64,000 nucleotides of DNA from Bryobacteraceae bacterium (GCA_026129905.1 JAHCHE010000031.1:1-64000), one strand, 5' to 3'; positions 1-8,415 are shown, numbered from the stretch's first letter. A program made the numbers and translations. Notes: generated by a model from the letters alone, not told the origin.

Positions 1-959
1 GCCTCCATTTCCTCCATCCTGTACCTCCCCATCCCCATGCTTGTCCCCGACCCCACGTGCAAATGCTCCCCCAGCCGCAGGTACGGCATCAGCCCGTCCA
101 TCTCCCCCGACGCCTCCAGCCAGCCCACCACCCCGTCCATCGCCACCCGCCGCTGCTGCCGGCCGCTGTACCGGTCCCACCGGAAAAGCTCAAACCGCGC
201 CGCCTCCGTGCGCACTTCGTCCGCCGCCGCCAGCAACGGGTGCATCCACTCGGTGGACGCAGGCCCGTCACCATACAGCGCCGACAGAAAATGGATCCTC
301 CGCAGCAGCGCCCCGGCGATCTCCGCGAAGTTGGGTGACGCGTTATACCGGCCTCCTGTCCGCAGCCGCAGCGGCGTCACAAACTCCAGCCGCGCGCGCT
401 TCGTCTCGCCGCCCGCTTCCTCCAGTCCCGCCGGCAACGGCCGCCCCGCCATTCTCCGAAGCCTTCCGTCGTACACAACGTGACTGGGCCGCTGCGCCGC
501 CGTCACTGCCGCCAGCCGGAACCGCCCGCCGAATCCCCCGTGCCGTCCCATCGCGTCGAACACGGCGATGAAATGCGGCAGGTGCTCTACTCCCGCCCCG
601 ATCAGCGTCACGTGCACAGCCAATTCGGTGCCTCCGTTCATCCCGGCCAGATTCGGCGGCGGGGTCAAAACAAACGGGTGCGGCGCATTCGACAGCCCCC
701 GTAAAACCGCAAAGCGCGCCGGATCTACTGGCGTTTCGAATACGCGCGAGTAGCGGCAGGTATCCAGATGCGGGCATCCCCCGCACTGTGGCGCGCCCGT
801 CGTACAGACAAGTTCCCGGAAGAATTTGCCGAATCCGCCGCGAAAAAGCGCCCCGGCATAGTCCGGAAGACGAAACGTCGAGAGGGTTTCCAGACGAAAA
901 AGTAGTGGATACGCTGTGACAGCTCGGCCCCACGCCGCACATTCCCTGGTTGGATTCAC
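1..959 (-). CDS. cas6: CRISPR precrRNA-processing endoribonuclease Cas6 (3' end off window)
   Basis: Cas6 cuts the CRISPR precursor transcript inside each repeat to make mature guide RNAs. I translated this frame by hand; it is open from the stop codon at 975-977 to base 1. About 319 residues are visible. Three things identify it: a RAMP-type N-terminal segment ALFRGGFGKFFRE (residues 37-49), a cysteine cluster at C52, C59, C62 and C68 as in the PF10040-type Cas6 family, and the C-terminal glycine-rich loop GSGTSMGMGRYR (303-314). The family normally ends soon after that loop, so little is missing. The GTG at 957-959 is the first plausible start after the upstream stop; no strong ribosome-binding site is seen. 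The gene reads leftwards, so the array and other cas genes, if present, should lie beyond base 1. No repeat array is visible inside the window. Confidence 0.9.
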   Translation of the reverse strand, partial: MNPTRECAAWGRAVTAYPLLFRLETLSTFRLPDYAGALFRGGFGKFFRELVCTTGAPQCGGCPHLDTCRYSRVFETPVDPARFAVLRGLSNAPHPFVLTPPPNLAGMNGGTELAVHVTLIGAGVEHLPHFIAVFDAMGRHGGFGGRFRLAAVTAAQRPSHVVYDGRLRRMAGRPLPAGLEEAGGETKRARLEFVTPLRLRTGGRYNASPNFAEIAGALLRRIHFLSALYGDGPASTEWMHPLLAAADEVRTEAARFELFRWDRYSGRQQRRVAMDGVVGWLEASGEMDGLMPYLRLGEHLHVGSGTSMGMGRYRMEEME

Positions 960-1144
960 GGTCAGTTTTGAATTCTATCCCAAAAGATCGGCCGTGAAAA
1001 GCTCTCTCCGTCAATTTTCGTAATCGCCGGGCCCGTCGTGTTACTCGCGGTCACAACCAATTGAAAAATAGCCAAATCCTTATCCCCCAATCACTTGCCG
1101 CTATTCCCCAGCGCCCTCCGATCCGTTTTTTCCACATCGCCCGC

Positions 1145-1150
1145 TATAAT
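1145..1150 (+). promoter_or_regulatory. -10-like TATAAT box upstream of the TNP-repeat gene
   Basis: An exact TATAAT lies 52 bases upstream of the start codon at 1202. No good -35 box sits 16-18 bases further upstream, so this is only a partial promoter match. It is on the correct strand and in the only AT-richer stretch between cas6 and this gene. Confidence 0.3.
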
Positions 1151-1201
1151 CAAGGCGTAATCGGCTTCATCGTCGATTGATTCCCCCGAAAGGCGATTCC
1201 T

Positions 1202-1960
1202 ATGAACCCTTCCTCGAAACCCGCTGCCGCCGCTCCGCCCGTCGAGGCGGACGCGTTTGCCGTGGCCATCAATCAGAGCATCGACCAGGTCGTCGAAGCC
1301 TACCGCGCCGATTTTCATCCGTCCGGCGTTCACGAAGAAATGCTCGTCCGCGAACTCGCGCTTGCCGATTGGCGCCTGCGCCAGCTCACCCGCGTCGAAA
1401 CCGGCATGCTCTGGCTGAAAATGAGCGAAATTTGCGAAGCCGCCCCCGAGGGCCAGAACCTCGCCAACCTCGACCAGCAAACCTTGACCCTTCTGATGGG
1501 CGCATCCTGGTACCACAATGCCGCCCTGTTTTCCCTCCTCGTCCGCTATCAGGGCCAGACGCGCCGCGCGTACTACACCGCGCTCAAACACCTCGAGCGC
1601 GTCCGCTCGGGCAAGGCCGGCTACCTGCCCTCGCAGCCCGATTCCGCCCGTGACCAAACGAACCCAACTTCGCACCCCAAAGCCGCCGCCGCCGCGGCCG
1701 CCGCAGCCCAAACGAACCCAAATCCGCCCGCGAACACCGCCCCCAACCGCGCGAAACAGAACGGCGCCGCCGCTCCGGCGCCGGCGGCAACGGCAACCGG
1801 CCCGGCTGCCGCAAACCAAACGAACCCAAATTCGCCCTCGGAGCCTCTCCCGAACTTCAAATTCGATCTGCCGAACGCCCTTGATGACTTCTGCTTCGGC
1901 GATTCGAGTGAATTCTTCGGGATTCGCGGCAACGATCCCGTGAATTTTCCGAAAAAATAA
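1202..1960 (+). CDS. Uncharacterised protein with TNP-repeat, alanine/proline-rich tail
   Basis: Function unknown; 252 residues. The N-terminal half (about 15-150) looks helical and folded. It contains LVRELALADWRLRQLTRVET (48-67), which resembles the core of a hypothetical-protein family common in Acidobacteria (a resemblance, not a proven homology). The second half is low complexity: an alanine run at 161-169, and QTNP motifs at 152-155, 170-173 and 206-209, then an acidic and aromatic C-terminus. The DNA under the motifs is an exact 14-base word repeated three times, 54 and 108 bases apart. The start at 1202 follows a GAAAGG ribosome-binding site. A broken second copy lies 2,050 bases downstream with the same start context, which supports this start. 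No signal peptide or membrane segment is seen. Confidence 0.7.
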   Translation: MNPSSKPAAAAPPVEADAFAVAINQSIDQVVEAYRADFHPSGVHEEMLVRELALADWRLRQLTRVETGMLWLKMSEICEAAPEGQNLANLDQQTLTLLMGASWYHNAALFSLLVRYQGQTRRAYYTALKHLERVRSGKAGYLPSQPDSARDQTNPTSHPKAAAAAAAAAQTNPNPPANTAPNRAKQNGAAAPAPAATATGPAAANQTNPNSPSEPLPNFKFDLPNALDDFCFGDSSEFFGIRGNDPVNFPKK

Positions 1961-2142
1961 GGGTATTGCAACACTGGATTTGTTGGGCGGCGTCGGTCAT
2001 CGCCCTCTCTTTTTGCGCTCACGCCTCCTCTCTGGCCATAGCCGCGGCGCGTCTGCCTCTCCTCCACCCGCGGCGCGCGCGTGGTACAAACAATCGGAGG
2101 GGAATCCCATGAATGTACGCCGCGTGAGCGCGGTCGCCCCGG

Positions 2143-2304
2143 GACTTCCAGGCGACCATCCTCAACCGCTTCGGCATCGACCACGACCGCTTCACCTACA
2201 AGTACCAGGGCCTCGACCAGAAGTTCACCGGCGTCGAGAAAGCCGGCGTCGTCAAAGCCGTCCTCGCCGACGGCGGCGCGCCCCCGCCGCCTTCCGCCGC
2301 TTAA
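2143..2304 (+). pseudogene. Orphan C-terminal gene fragment, family not recognised
   Basis: The frame beginning [17 protein letters not shown] is open from just after the stop at 2125-2127 to the stop at 2302-2304. It has protein-like composition ([20 protein letters not shown]) but no start codon, so it looks like the tail of a disrupted gene. I do not recognise the family. It lies directly before the hicA remnant, so the stretch 2.1-2.6 kb appears to be assembled from several broken genes. Confidence 0.35.
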
Positions 2305-2326
2305 GGAGCGTCGGCCGGACCGCCTC

Positions 2327-2392
2327 CACGACACCTCAAAGGGGACGCTCAAGTCGATCCTGAAAGCCGCCGGACTGGAGGAGCGGAGATGA
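2327..2392 (+). pseudogene. hicA: HicA toxin remnant (C-terminal tail only)
   Basis: The peptide KGTLKSILKAAGL followed by ERR and a stop matches the conserved C-terminus of HicA mRNA-interferase toxins, which end with a GTL-x-SIL-x-AG helix. The rest of the toxin, including the catalytic histidine strand, is absent upstream. The stop overlaps the ATG of the following hicB remnant, the usual translational coupling in hicAB operons. The toxin cannot be functional. Confidence 0.6.
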
Positions 2393-2613
2393 ATGCCAAG
2401 TATGCCGTGATCTTCGAACGCGGCGAGAACAACTAGGCCGCTTACGTTCCCAACTTGCCCGGTTGCGTCACGACTGGAAAGACGTTCGAGGAAACCGAAC
2501 GGAACATTCGGGAAGCGATCCAGGGGCATCTTCAAACGCTACGCGACTTCGGCGAGCCGCTCCCCGAACCCGCCAGTCTGGCCAGAGAGATTGAAGTCCC
2601 GCCGGCAGCCTGA
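2389..2613 (+). pseudogene. hicB: HicB antitoxin with in-frame stop codon
   Basis: HicB antitoxins neutralise HicA and usually repress their own operon. The reading frame from the ATG at 2389 to the stop at 2611-2613 encodes a typical short HicB: MNAKYAVIFERGENN, then a stop, then AAYVPNLPGCVTTGKTFEET and NIREAIQGHLQTLRDFGEP. The stop is a TAG where the family normally has tryptophan (TGG) before the AYVP-LPGC motif, so one G-to-A change explains it. With only the tail of HicA left upstream, the module is dead. Confidence 0.8.
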
Positions 2614-3160
2614 GGAAAGGCCCGTCGCCGCTGTTCGGCTGGCGCGCGTATATCGGCAAACGCGCTTCAGCATTTGTGGGCAATCGCAAGCATGTGGCCC
2701 CGAACGCATGGCCTGAAAGCGCTGTCCGAGCAGAGTGAAGTCGATCACCGTAGCCGATCCCGGCGGGCCAAATCCCCGGTCACTACCAATTCCCATTAAT
2801 TATCCCTTTATCCACAACCATTTCCAGGCTTCGTCCCGTCGCCGCGCCTTACTCGCCTCGTAAAATATCCGATGAAGCCTGATTTTCAGGTCTCGACGCG
2901 TGGCAAAGGAGCTATTTCCCAGTGTCTTCCCTCACCTACTGCCTTAAATACCGTCCCACCTCCCAGTCCCGCGCCTGTCCACCGAGGAATCCGGCCGAGC
3001 GCCAAACCCCATCGCCGCGGCCCGGTCACGTTCACGCGCCGCGACGCATCGCGGTCTCCAGTTCCGTCGCGCTCGTCTCTTTTGCTCGTAACCTCTTCAC
3101 CCACAACGACTTCCCCGACGCCTCAATTTTCCGCAAAAATGTCCGTCATGCGTCGCGCCC
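2614..3160. other. Region with no convincing gene
   Basis: About 550 bases between the hicB remnant and the interspersed repeat. Open frames here have compositions typical of antisense or random GC-rich sequence and match no family I recognise. A short AT-richer stretch at about 2795-2825 is the only compositional feature. No tRNA-like or terminator-like structure was found. Confidence 0.5.
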
Positions 3161-3205
3161 CTCTTCTCCGTGTTTTCTCTGCGTCCTCCGCGTCTCCGCG
3201 GTGAA
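3161..3205 (+). repeat. Short interspersed repeat (TTTTCTCTGCGTCCTCCGCG type)
   Basis: The stretch resembles a short repeat built from CTCTGCGTC/CTCCGCGTC-like words and ending GCGGTGAA, which I know from intergenic regions of many environmental bacterial genomes. A related copy lies at 3770-3807. Both are intergenic and flank the broken gene copy. The role is unknown. Confidence 0.5.
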
Positions 3206-3251
3206 GTTCCCGAAAACTCCGCCGCAGCGATTCCCTCGAAAGGCGATTCCT

Positions 3252-3709
3252 ATGAACCCTTCCTCGAAACCCGCTGCCGCCGCTCTGCCCGTCGAGGCGG
3301 ACGCGTTTGCCGTGGCCATCAATCAGAGCCTCGACCAGGTCGTCGAAGCCTGCCGCGCCGATTTTCGCCCGTCCGGCGTGTATGAAGAAATGCTCGTCCG
3401 CGAACTCGCGCTTGCCGATTGGCGCCTGCGCCAGCTCACCCGCGTCGAAACCGGCATGCTGTGGCTGAAAATGGGCGAAATCTGCGAAGCCTCGTGCGCT
3501 ACCAGGGCCAGACGCGCCGCGCGCACTACACCGCCCTCAAGCACCTCGAGCGCGTCCGCTCGGGCAAAGCTGGCTACCTGCCCTCGCAGCCCGATTCCGC
3601 CCGTGACCAAACGAATCCATCCATCGCTGAATTTCCGCTCAAGTGGGACCTTTCTACGCTCCCGTACCTCCCACCGCCGGCGAATTCGACCGGATTATCG
3701 CCGGCGTGA
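3252..3709 (+). pseudogene. Second, frameshifted copy of the TNP-repeat gene
   Basis: From about 20 bases before the ATG at 3252 to 3490 this is a near-identical copy of 1202-1440 at a constant offset of 2,050 bases. It then lacks the 97 bases corresponding to 1441-1537 of the intact gene and resumes homology at 3491 (equivalent to 1538). Because 97 is not a multiple of three, the frame shifts. The second half (LVRYQGQTRRAHYTALKHLE to the stop near 3709) is in another frame. The TNP repeats are mostly lost and the tail differs. The start context is shared with the intact gene, so the duplication included the translation signal. Confidence 0.8.
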
Positions 3710-3769
3710 AGGACGATTCTTGCTTTCTGAAGACGAAATAGCCTCCAGCGGGCGGCCGATTATGGATAC

Positions 3770-3807
3770 CTCCGCGAATCTCCGCGATCTCTGCGTCTCT
3801 GTGGTGA
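3770..3807 (+). repeat. Second copy of the interspersed repeat
   Basis: Contains CTCCGCGATCTCTGCGTCTC and ends GTGGTGAA, the same word pattern and orientation as 3161-3205 with several mismatches. It lies in the 247-base gap between the broken gene copy and the glycosidase-like gene. Confidence 0.45.
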
Positions 3808-3956
3808 AGTATCGGAATAGGCGTGGGGCGATGGTTCCACTCCAACCTCGGTACTACGTGACTCGCCTGCGCCGCCCTTAGACTGGCGGATCTCCCGGGT
3901 GTAACCCCTCCCAAAATCCGTATAAAGGCGCCGCATACATAACCCGATGGAAGAAC

Positions 3957-6041
3957 ATGACTCGGTCCATACGCGCTGTTGCTCTGATAACCATCGCCTT
4001 CGCACTCGCTCTGCCGCCTGCGGAAGCCGCGCCGCCCACGGTGTGGACTGCAGGGAGCCTCGCCAAAATCACGCAGACGGAACCTCCACGGACCGGCTCG
4101 CTCGCGGAACTCTGGATGGCCAAGGGCGAGTACGAGTCGTTTCAGATTGTGATCCGGGGCCCGGCCGGCGGCCTGACCAACGTGAACGTGCAGGTGACGG
4201 ACCTGCAAGGTCCGGGCGGCGCCACGATTCCCAAATCCAGCCTGACGCTCTATCGCGAACATTACGTATATGTCAGGACGCCCAGCGTGACCTCGACGTC
4301 GCGGAATCCGTCGCTCGGCGCCGGGTGGTACGCCGACGGGCTGATTCCGTTTAACAATCCGGCCACGGGAGCGCGGCTTTCCGGGGCGGCTCTCACCGCC
4401 GCTCCGTTCAACGTCGCGGAAGGAAGGAACCAGCCGATTTGGGTGGATGTCTTCGCGCCGCGGTCCGCGCCGGCGGGCGCCTACCGGGGCTCCTATACGG
4501 TCACCAGCGCGCAGGGCTCGTTCACCGGAAGCGTGGTGGTGAACGTCTGGGACTTCGTCCTGCCGTTGAAGCCTGCTCTCAAGAGCGCGTTCCTGTATTG
4601 GGGAAGCCAGGTCCGCCAGGCCCGCGAGGAGTTGTTGCGAAACCGGATTCATCCCCTGACGGTCAACGCGTCGGAGGAGCGGGCTTTCATCGACAACCTC
4701 GGCATGACGGCCACCGACCTGGGCTTCTGGAGTGGCGCGGACGGCTCAACCTGCTCGATGTGGACTGCCCCGTCGGTGGCCCAGGTGCGGACGGCGGTAG
4801 CGTCGCACCAGCCGGACCTCGCCTTGTTCAACTACACGGCCGATGAGATCGGTCACTGCACGAATCTCTACACGCCCATGAAGGAATGGGCTCGCAACCT
4901 GCACCAGGCCGGAGTGAAGAACCTGGTCACGATGGCGCCGACCCCAGCCCTGTACGATGACGGCTCCGGTACGGGGCGGTCGGCGGTCGATATCTGGGTG
5001 CTGCTGCCGCTGATGTACGACCGGGCGGTCGCGGAGGTGGCCCGCGCGTTGAACAAGGGCGACGAAGTGTGGTCGTATAACTGCCTGGTTCAGGACAATT
5101 ATTCGCCGAAATGGCAGATCGATTTTCCTTCGGTCAACTACCGTTTGCAGCCCGGTTTTATCAACCAGTCGCTGTCCATGACGGGCCTGCTGTACTGGCG
5201 CGTGGACTACTGGTCGTCGAAGCCGTGGGACGAAGTGAACAACCAGGGCGCCTTCAGCTCGGGGAACTACCCCGGCGAGGGCCTGCTGGTCTATCCGGGA
5301 GCGCAGGTCGGCATTACCGGCGTCGCTCCTTCGATGCGTCTGAAGTGGCTCCGCGACGGCGTCGACGACTACGATTACGTGGAACTGCTCAAGAAGCAGG
5401 GTAAAGGAGCCCGCGCCTTGCAGCTTGCCCGGCAGGCCGGCCCGGATTGGGTTTCCTGGACCCGGGACCCGGACTTGGTGGAATCGATCCGCCGCCAGCT
5501 TGGCGACGAGCTGGGCGGCCCCGGAACGGGCGGTTCGGGGACGGACGGAGGCGCGAACGGCGGCTCCGGGACGGGAGATTCCACGGGCGGCGGAACGTCA
5601 AACGGGCCTCCCCAGGTCGTCTCCGTCTCGCCGGGTTCCGGCTCCGGCGCGCGCCAGACCTTCACCTTTACCTACTCCGATCCCGGCGGCTACCGGGACC
5701 TCGCGGCGGTCTACGGGCTTTTTCAGACATCGAACAACCAGGTGCGCGCCTGCTATTACCAGTACAATCCCGCGGCGAACACGCTTTGGCTCCGCGCCGA
5801 CGCCGGCAACAAGTGGCTCGGTCCGGTGAAGGCCGGCGCCGCCGCCGTGCTGCAGAACACCCAGTGTTCGATCGATGCGGCGAAGTCCGTGGCTTCCGGA
5901 TCGGGAGCGCGGTTGACCGTGAATGTCGCCATCGCGTTCAAGCCGGCGTTTGCCGGCGCCAAGAGCGTCTACATGAGAGCGACGGACGCCGGTGGCGCCA
6001 GCACCTTGATGATCCGCAAGGGCGCCTGGACGACAAAGTGA
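3957..6041 (+). CDS. Exported DUF4091 glycoside-hydrolase-like protein
   Basis: A 694-residue secreted protein, probably acting on extracellular carbohydrate. Residues 1-24 form a signal peptide ending in AEA. The body to about residue 510 follows the layout of DUF4091 proteins: an N-terminal beta domain (GEYESFQIVIRGPAGGL), then a barrel-like region with ALFNYTADEIGHC and a C-terminal WLRDGVDDYDYVELL segment typical of the family. A glycine/threonine/serine linker (about 517-545) leads to a C-terminal beta domain with FTYSD and AFKPAFAGAKSVYMRA, a module seen at the ends of many acidobacterial secreted proteins. Substrate and activity cannot be read from sequence. A TATAAA lies 31 bases upstream without a clear -35 box. 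Confidence 0.75.
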   Translation: MTRSIRAVALITIAFALALPPAEAAPPTVWTAGSLAKITQTEPPRTGSLAELWMAKGEYESFQIVIRGPAGGLTNVNVQVTDLQGPGGATIPKSSLTLYREHYVYVRTPSVTSTSRNPSLGAGWYADGLIPFNNPATGARLSGAALTAAPFNVAEGRNQPIWVDVFAPRSAPAGAYRGSYTVTSAQGSFTGSVVVNVWDFVLPLKPALKSAFLYWGSQVRQAREELLRNRIHPLTVNASEERAFIDNLGMTATDLGFWSGADGSTCSMWTAPSVAQVRTAVASHQPDLALFNYTADEIGHCTNLYTPMKEWARNLHQAGVKNLVTMAPTPALYDDGSGTGRSAVDIWVLLPLMYDRAVAEVARALNKGDEVWSYNCLVQDNYSPKWQIDFPSVNYRLQPGFINQSLSMTGLLYWRVDYWSSKPWDEVNNQGAFSSGNYPGEGLLVYPGAQVGITGVAPSMRLKWLRDGVDDYDYVELLKKQGKGARALQLARQAGPDWVSWTRDPDLVESIRRQLGDELGGPGTGGSGTDGGANGGSGTGDSTGGGTSNGPPQVVSVSPGSGSGARQTFTFTYSDPGGYRDLAAVYGLFQTSNNQVRACYYQYNPAANTLWLRADAGNKWLGPVKAGAAAVLQNTQCSIDAAKSVASGSGARLTVNVAIAFKPAFAGAKSVYMRATDAGGASTLMIRKGAWTTK

Positions 6042-6057
6042 TCGCGGCGCGAAGCTC

Positions 6058-7347
6058 TTACGACTTCCCGTTGCCTTTTCGGGCGGCGTTCAGAATTTCG
6101 CGAAGCCGTTTTCCGACGATGATCTCTTCGCCCGGCTGCAAGGTCATCGAGATGATCCGGATCTGATCGGCCTGCGGGCGGCTCTTGCCACCCTTGGGGT
6201 CGCCTTCGATCACGGCCGGGACAAGGCTCGGGTTGTTGGCCGTCAGCACCTCGATGCGGGGCTCGCCGTCGCGCAGTTTGCGGTCGCAGTCGGCCACGGT
6301 AAAGCCCCAGGCCTGCTCGTCCCACTTCACGTTCAGCGTGGGATAGCGATTGCCGCCTTTCGGGATCTGGATTTCGGCGGTGACGTCCGGTACGGTTTCG
6401 ATCAGCTTGGCGATGCGCTTGAGCCGAGCGCTCCATTCGCGGTCGAGTTCGTTGAGGTCCTTCTTGGTCCAGGCCTCGACGGCCGCCAGGCAGCCCATAA
6501 TCTCTTCCTTGCCCACCTTCATCGGGCGGCAGACGGCGCCTTCCCACGGGCTGCTGTTGGCGAGAGCGGCTTCGATCAGGTCCTTCCGTCCGAGCAGCAG
6601 ACCGGTGCACTGCGGGCCGCACAGCCCCTTGCCGCCGCTGAACGTGTACAGATCGACGCCCATCTTGGCGTAGAGCGAAAGATTGTCGATCGGCGGAATG
6701 CCGGCCGCCTGGTCCAATAGCACCGGGATGCCGGCTTTCTTCGTGATGACCAGCAGCTTCTCCAGGGGTTCGCCGTCGCGCGTGGTGTAGACCATCGCGG
6801 TCTTATCGTTGATGGCCGCCTGGACTTCCTCCAGCGTGCGGGTGAGCACCAATTTCCCTCCGGCGAGCCGGATCGCGCTATCGAACGCGCTGCGGCCGCC
6901 GAACATGATGACTTCGTGCTTCAGGCCCGTCGTGTCCGGGAGTTGCCACACCCGCGCCGGGTCCGAACCGGCGATGCATGCCGCCGTTGCCGCGGCCATC
7001 GCGCCGGCCGCGCCGGAGGTGACGATGCCGGACTCGGCCCCCGACAGTTCCGCGAGCCGCCGCCCCGCCGCGCGCTGAAGTTCAATGATGTCGACGAAGT
7101 ATTTTGCCGCTTCCGTCTTGGCCGCCCGCACTTCGGGCAGTTCCAGCGAACCGCTGAGATAGGTCCACGTGCCCCGAGCGTTGATGAATGGCCGCACGCC
7201 GATGCGCGTGTAGATGTTGTCTTTCGGGGACTTCCCGATGGCCGCCCAAGCCTTGTTCCTGGCATCCTGGGCCGCGATGTAGGCAAACACCGGCAGGGCG
7301 CTCGACCACTTCAGGAAGGCACGCCGGTAAATGGCTGGATGAGTCAT
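6058..7347 (-). CDS. SelA-like PLP-dependent protein with export-type N-terminus
   Basis: A fold-type I pyridoxal-phosphate protein of 429 residues in the SelA / D-glucosaminate-6-phosphate ammonia-lyase-like group. Evidence is the N-terminal IGVRPFINARGT, the cofactor region with D212 in LLDQAAG, and the probable Schiff-base lysine K240 in FSGGKGLCGPQCTG. The first 25 residues (YRRAFLKWSSALPVFAYIAA) look like a twin-arginine or hydrophobic export signal, unusual for the cytosolic members. It is convergent with the DUF4091 gene, 16 bases between the stops, and stands alone as a unit. It is more likely a lyase acting on an amino-sugar acid or amino acid than true selenocysteine synthase, since nothing selenium-related is near. 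Confidence 0.75.
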   Translation of the reverse strand: MTHPAIYRRAFLKWSSALPVFAYIAAQDARNKAWAAIGKSPKDNIYTRIGVRPFINARGTWTYLSGSLELPEVRAAKTEAAKYFVDIIELQRAAGRRLAELSGAESGIVTSGAAGAMAAATAACIAGSDPARVWQLPDTTGLKHEVIMFGGRSAFDSAIRLAGGKLVLTRTLEEVQAAINDKTAMVYTTRDGEPLEKLLVITKKAGIPVLLDQAAGIPPIDNLSLYAKMGVDLYTFSGGKGLCGPQCTGLLLGRKDLIEAALANSSPWEGAVCRPMKVGKEEIMGCLAAVEAWTKKDLNELDREWSARLKRIAKLIETVPDVTAEIQIPKGGNRYPTLNVKWDEQAWGFTVADCDRKLRDGEPRIEVLTANNPSLVPAVIEGDPKGGKSRPQADQIRIISMTLQPGEEIIVGKRLREILNAARKGNGKS

Positions 7348-7425
7348 GAGATTGTCTCGCTAATCCACTGTACATCGTTGGGTTCGCCGGTCGCTGGCCG
7401 ATGGGACAGCGAAAATCGCGCGAGC

Positions 7426-7839
7426 TTACATCTGGTACAGCATCAGGTACACCACGACGCCGGTGACGCTGACGTACAGCCAGATTGGATACGTCCAGCG
7501 GGCGATGCGCCGGTGTTTGTCGAACCGGCCCCGTAGTCCGCGGTACAGCGTCAGCACGGCCAGTACCGGCACGGCCGCAGCCAGGATCGTATGGCTGGCC
7601 AGGATGGTCAAATAGATGGTCCGAATGGCGCCGGTCTTCTGAAACCGAACGGAACCCACCTCGTAGTGGTAAATCAGGTAGCTCACCAGGAAGAGTACCG
7701 ACACCGAGAATGCGCCGATCATGACCCGCTTGTGGGTTTGGACGCGGCCCTTGCGGATCAGCCGCCGGCCGGCCACCAGCAAGGCCGCCGACGTGGCGTT
7801 CAGGCAGGCGTTGAGCGCCGGGAGGTCGCGGAACTCCAT
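7426..7839 (-). CDS. DUF420 membrane protein (cytochrome oxidase assembly)
   Basis: A 137-residue protein with four predicted membrane helices. Conserved histidines occur in QTHKRVM, IYHYEVG, ASHTIL and DKHRRIARWTYPIWLYVSVT, the pattern of DUF420 (CtaM-like) proteins that accompany heme-copper oxidase genes and assist maturation. The start is the ATG at 7837-7839, overlapping the SCO stop by one base (TGATG), so the two are translationally coupled. It is the last gene of the ctaA-ctaB-ABC-SCO run. Confidence 0.8.
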   Translation of the reverse strand: MEFRDLPALNACLNATSAALLVAGRRLIRKGRVQTHKRVMIGAFSVSVLFLVSYLIYHYEVGSVRFQKTGAIRTIYLTILASHTILAAAVPVLAVLTLYRGLRGRFDKHRRIARWTYPIWLYVSVTGVVVYLMLYQM

Positions 7840-8402
7840 CACGACGCCCTCGCCAGCGCGCGCGCGTCCGCTATCAGCTTGTTCATGTCGTCCAGGAGCG
7901 CGCTCATGTAGTAGCCGCGCACGACGCCCTGTTTGTCGACGAGCACGAAGCGCGTGCTGTGCTCGAGATCGCCGGCGATATCGCCGAGCATGAAAACCTC
8001 GCGGCTCAGTTTGTGGAGTTCCTCGCGCGGTCCGGTGAGAAAGAACCAGCGTTCGGGCTCGGCCTGGAAGCGTTTGGCGTATTCGGCCAGCACGGCCGGG
8101 ACGTCGGTGGCCGGGTCCACCGTAAAGGACACCAGCCGTATATCGGGCAGGTTCCGGAACTCGTTCTGTAACCGCAGCATGAAGGCGCTCATGCGGGGGC
8201 AAGGCCCGGTGCAGCTTGTGAATATGAAGTCGGCGATCCAGATCTTGCCGGCGAGTTCGGCTTCGCTATGGAATTCCTCGCCGGATTGGGAGGTCAGGGT
8301 GAACGGCGGAACCGTGTTGTAGGAAGGCAGGTCGGGAGGCCTGCCGCAGCCGGCAGCCAGAATGATGGCCGCCGCGGCGACGATTCTTCGAAACAGGAAC
8401 AT
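7839..8402 (-). CDS. SCO1/SenC copper-binding lipoprotein
   Basis: A periplasmic thioredoxin-fold copper metallochaperone that helps assemble the CuA centre of cytochrome oxidase. It has 187 residues. The lipobox LAAGC ends at C19, so the protein should be membrane-anchored. Copper ligands are C64 and C68 in FTSCTGPCPRM and H148 in LEHSTRF, all at family positions. The conserved DFIFTSC strand and FVLVDKQG are present. It sits between the ABC permease and DUF420 genes in the oxidase-assembly operon. No oxidase subunit genes are in this window. Confidence 0.9.
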   Translation of the reverse strand: MFLFRRIVAAAAIILAAGCGRPPDLPSYNTVPPFTLTSQSGEEFHSEAELAGKIWIADFIFTSCTGPCPRMSAFMLRLQNEFRNLPDIRLVSFTVDPATDVPAVLAEYAKRFQAEPERWFFLTGPREELHKLSREVFMLGDIAGDLEHSTRFVLVDKQGVVRGYYMSALLDDMNKLIADARALARAS

Positions 8403-8415
8403 AAGTGCGTCGAAT

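Noticed and set aside
1-1200. CRISPR repeat array next to cas6
   Set aside because: I looked for regularly spaced direct repeats on both sides of cas6 within the window and saw none.
1675-1710. Alanine-coding GCC run as a possible microsatellite
   Set aside because: It is within a coding frame with mixed codons and no exact unit beyond GCC; ordinary for GC-rich genomes.
2872-3204. A 110-codon open frame
   Set aside because: Low-complexity proline/serine/arginine translation overlapping the interspersed repeat; no homology seen.
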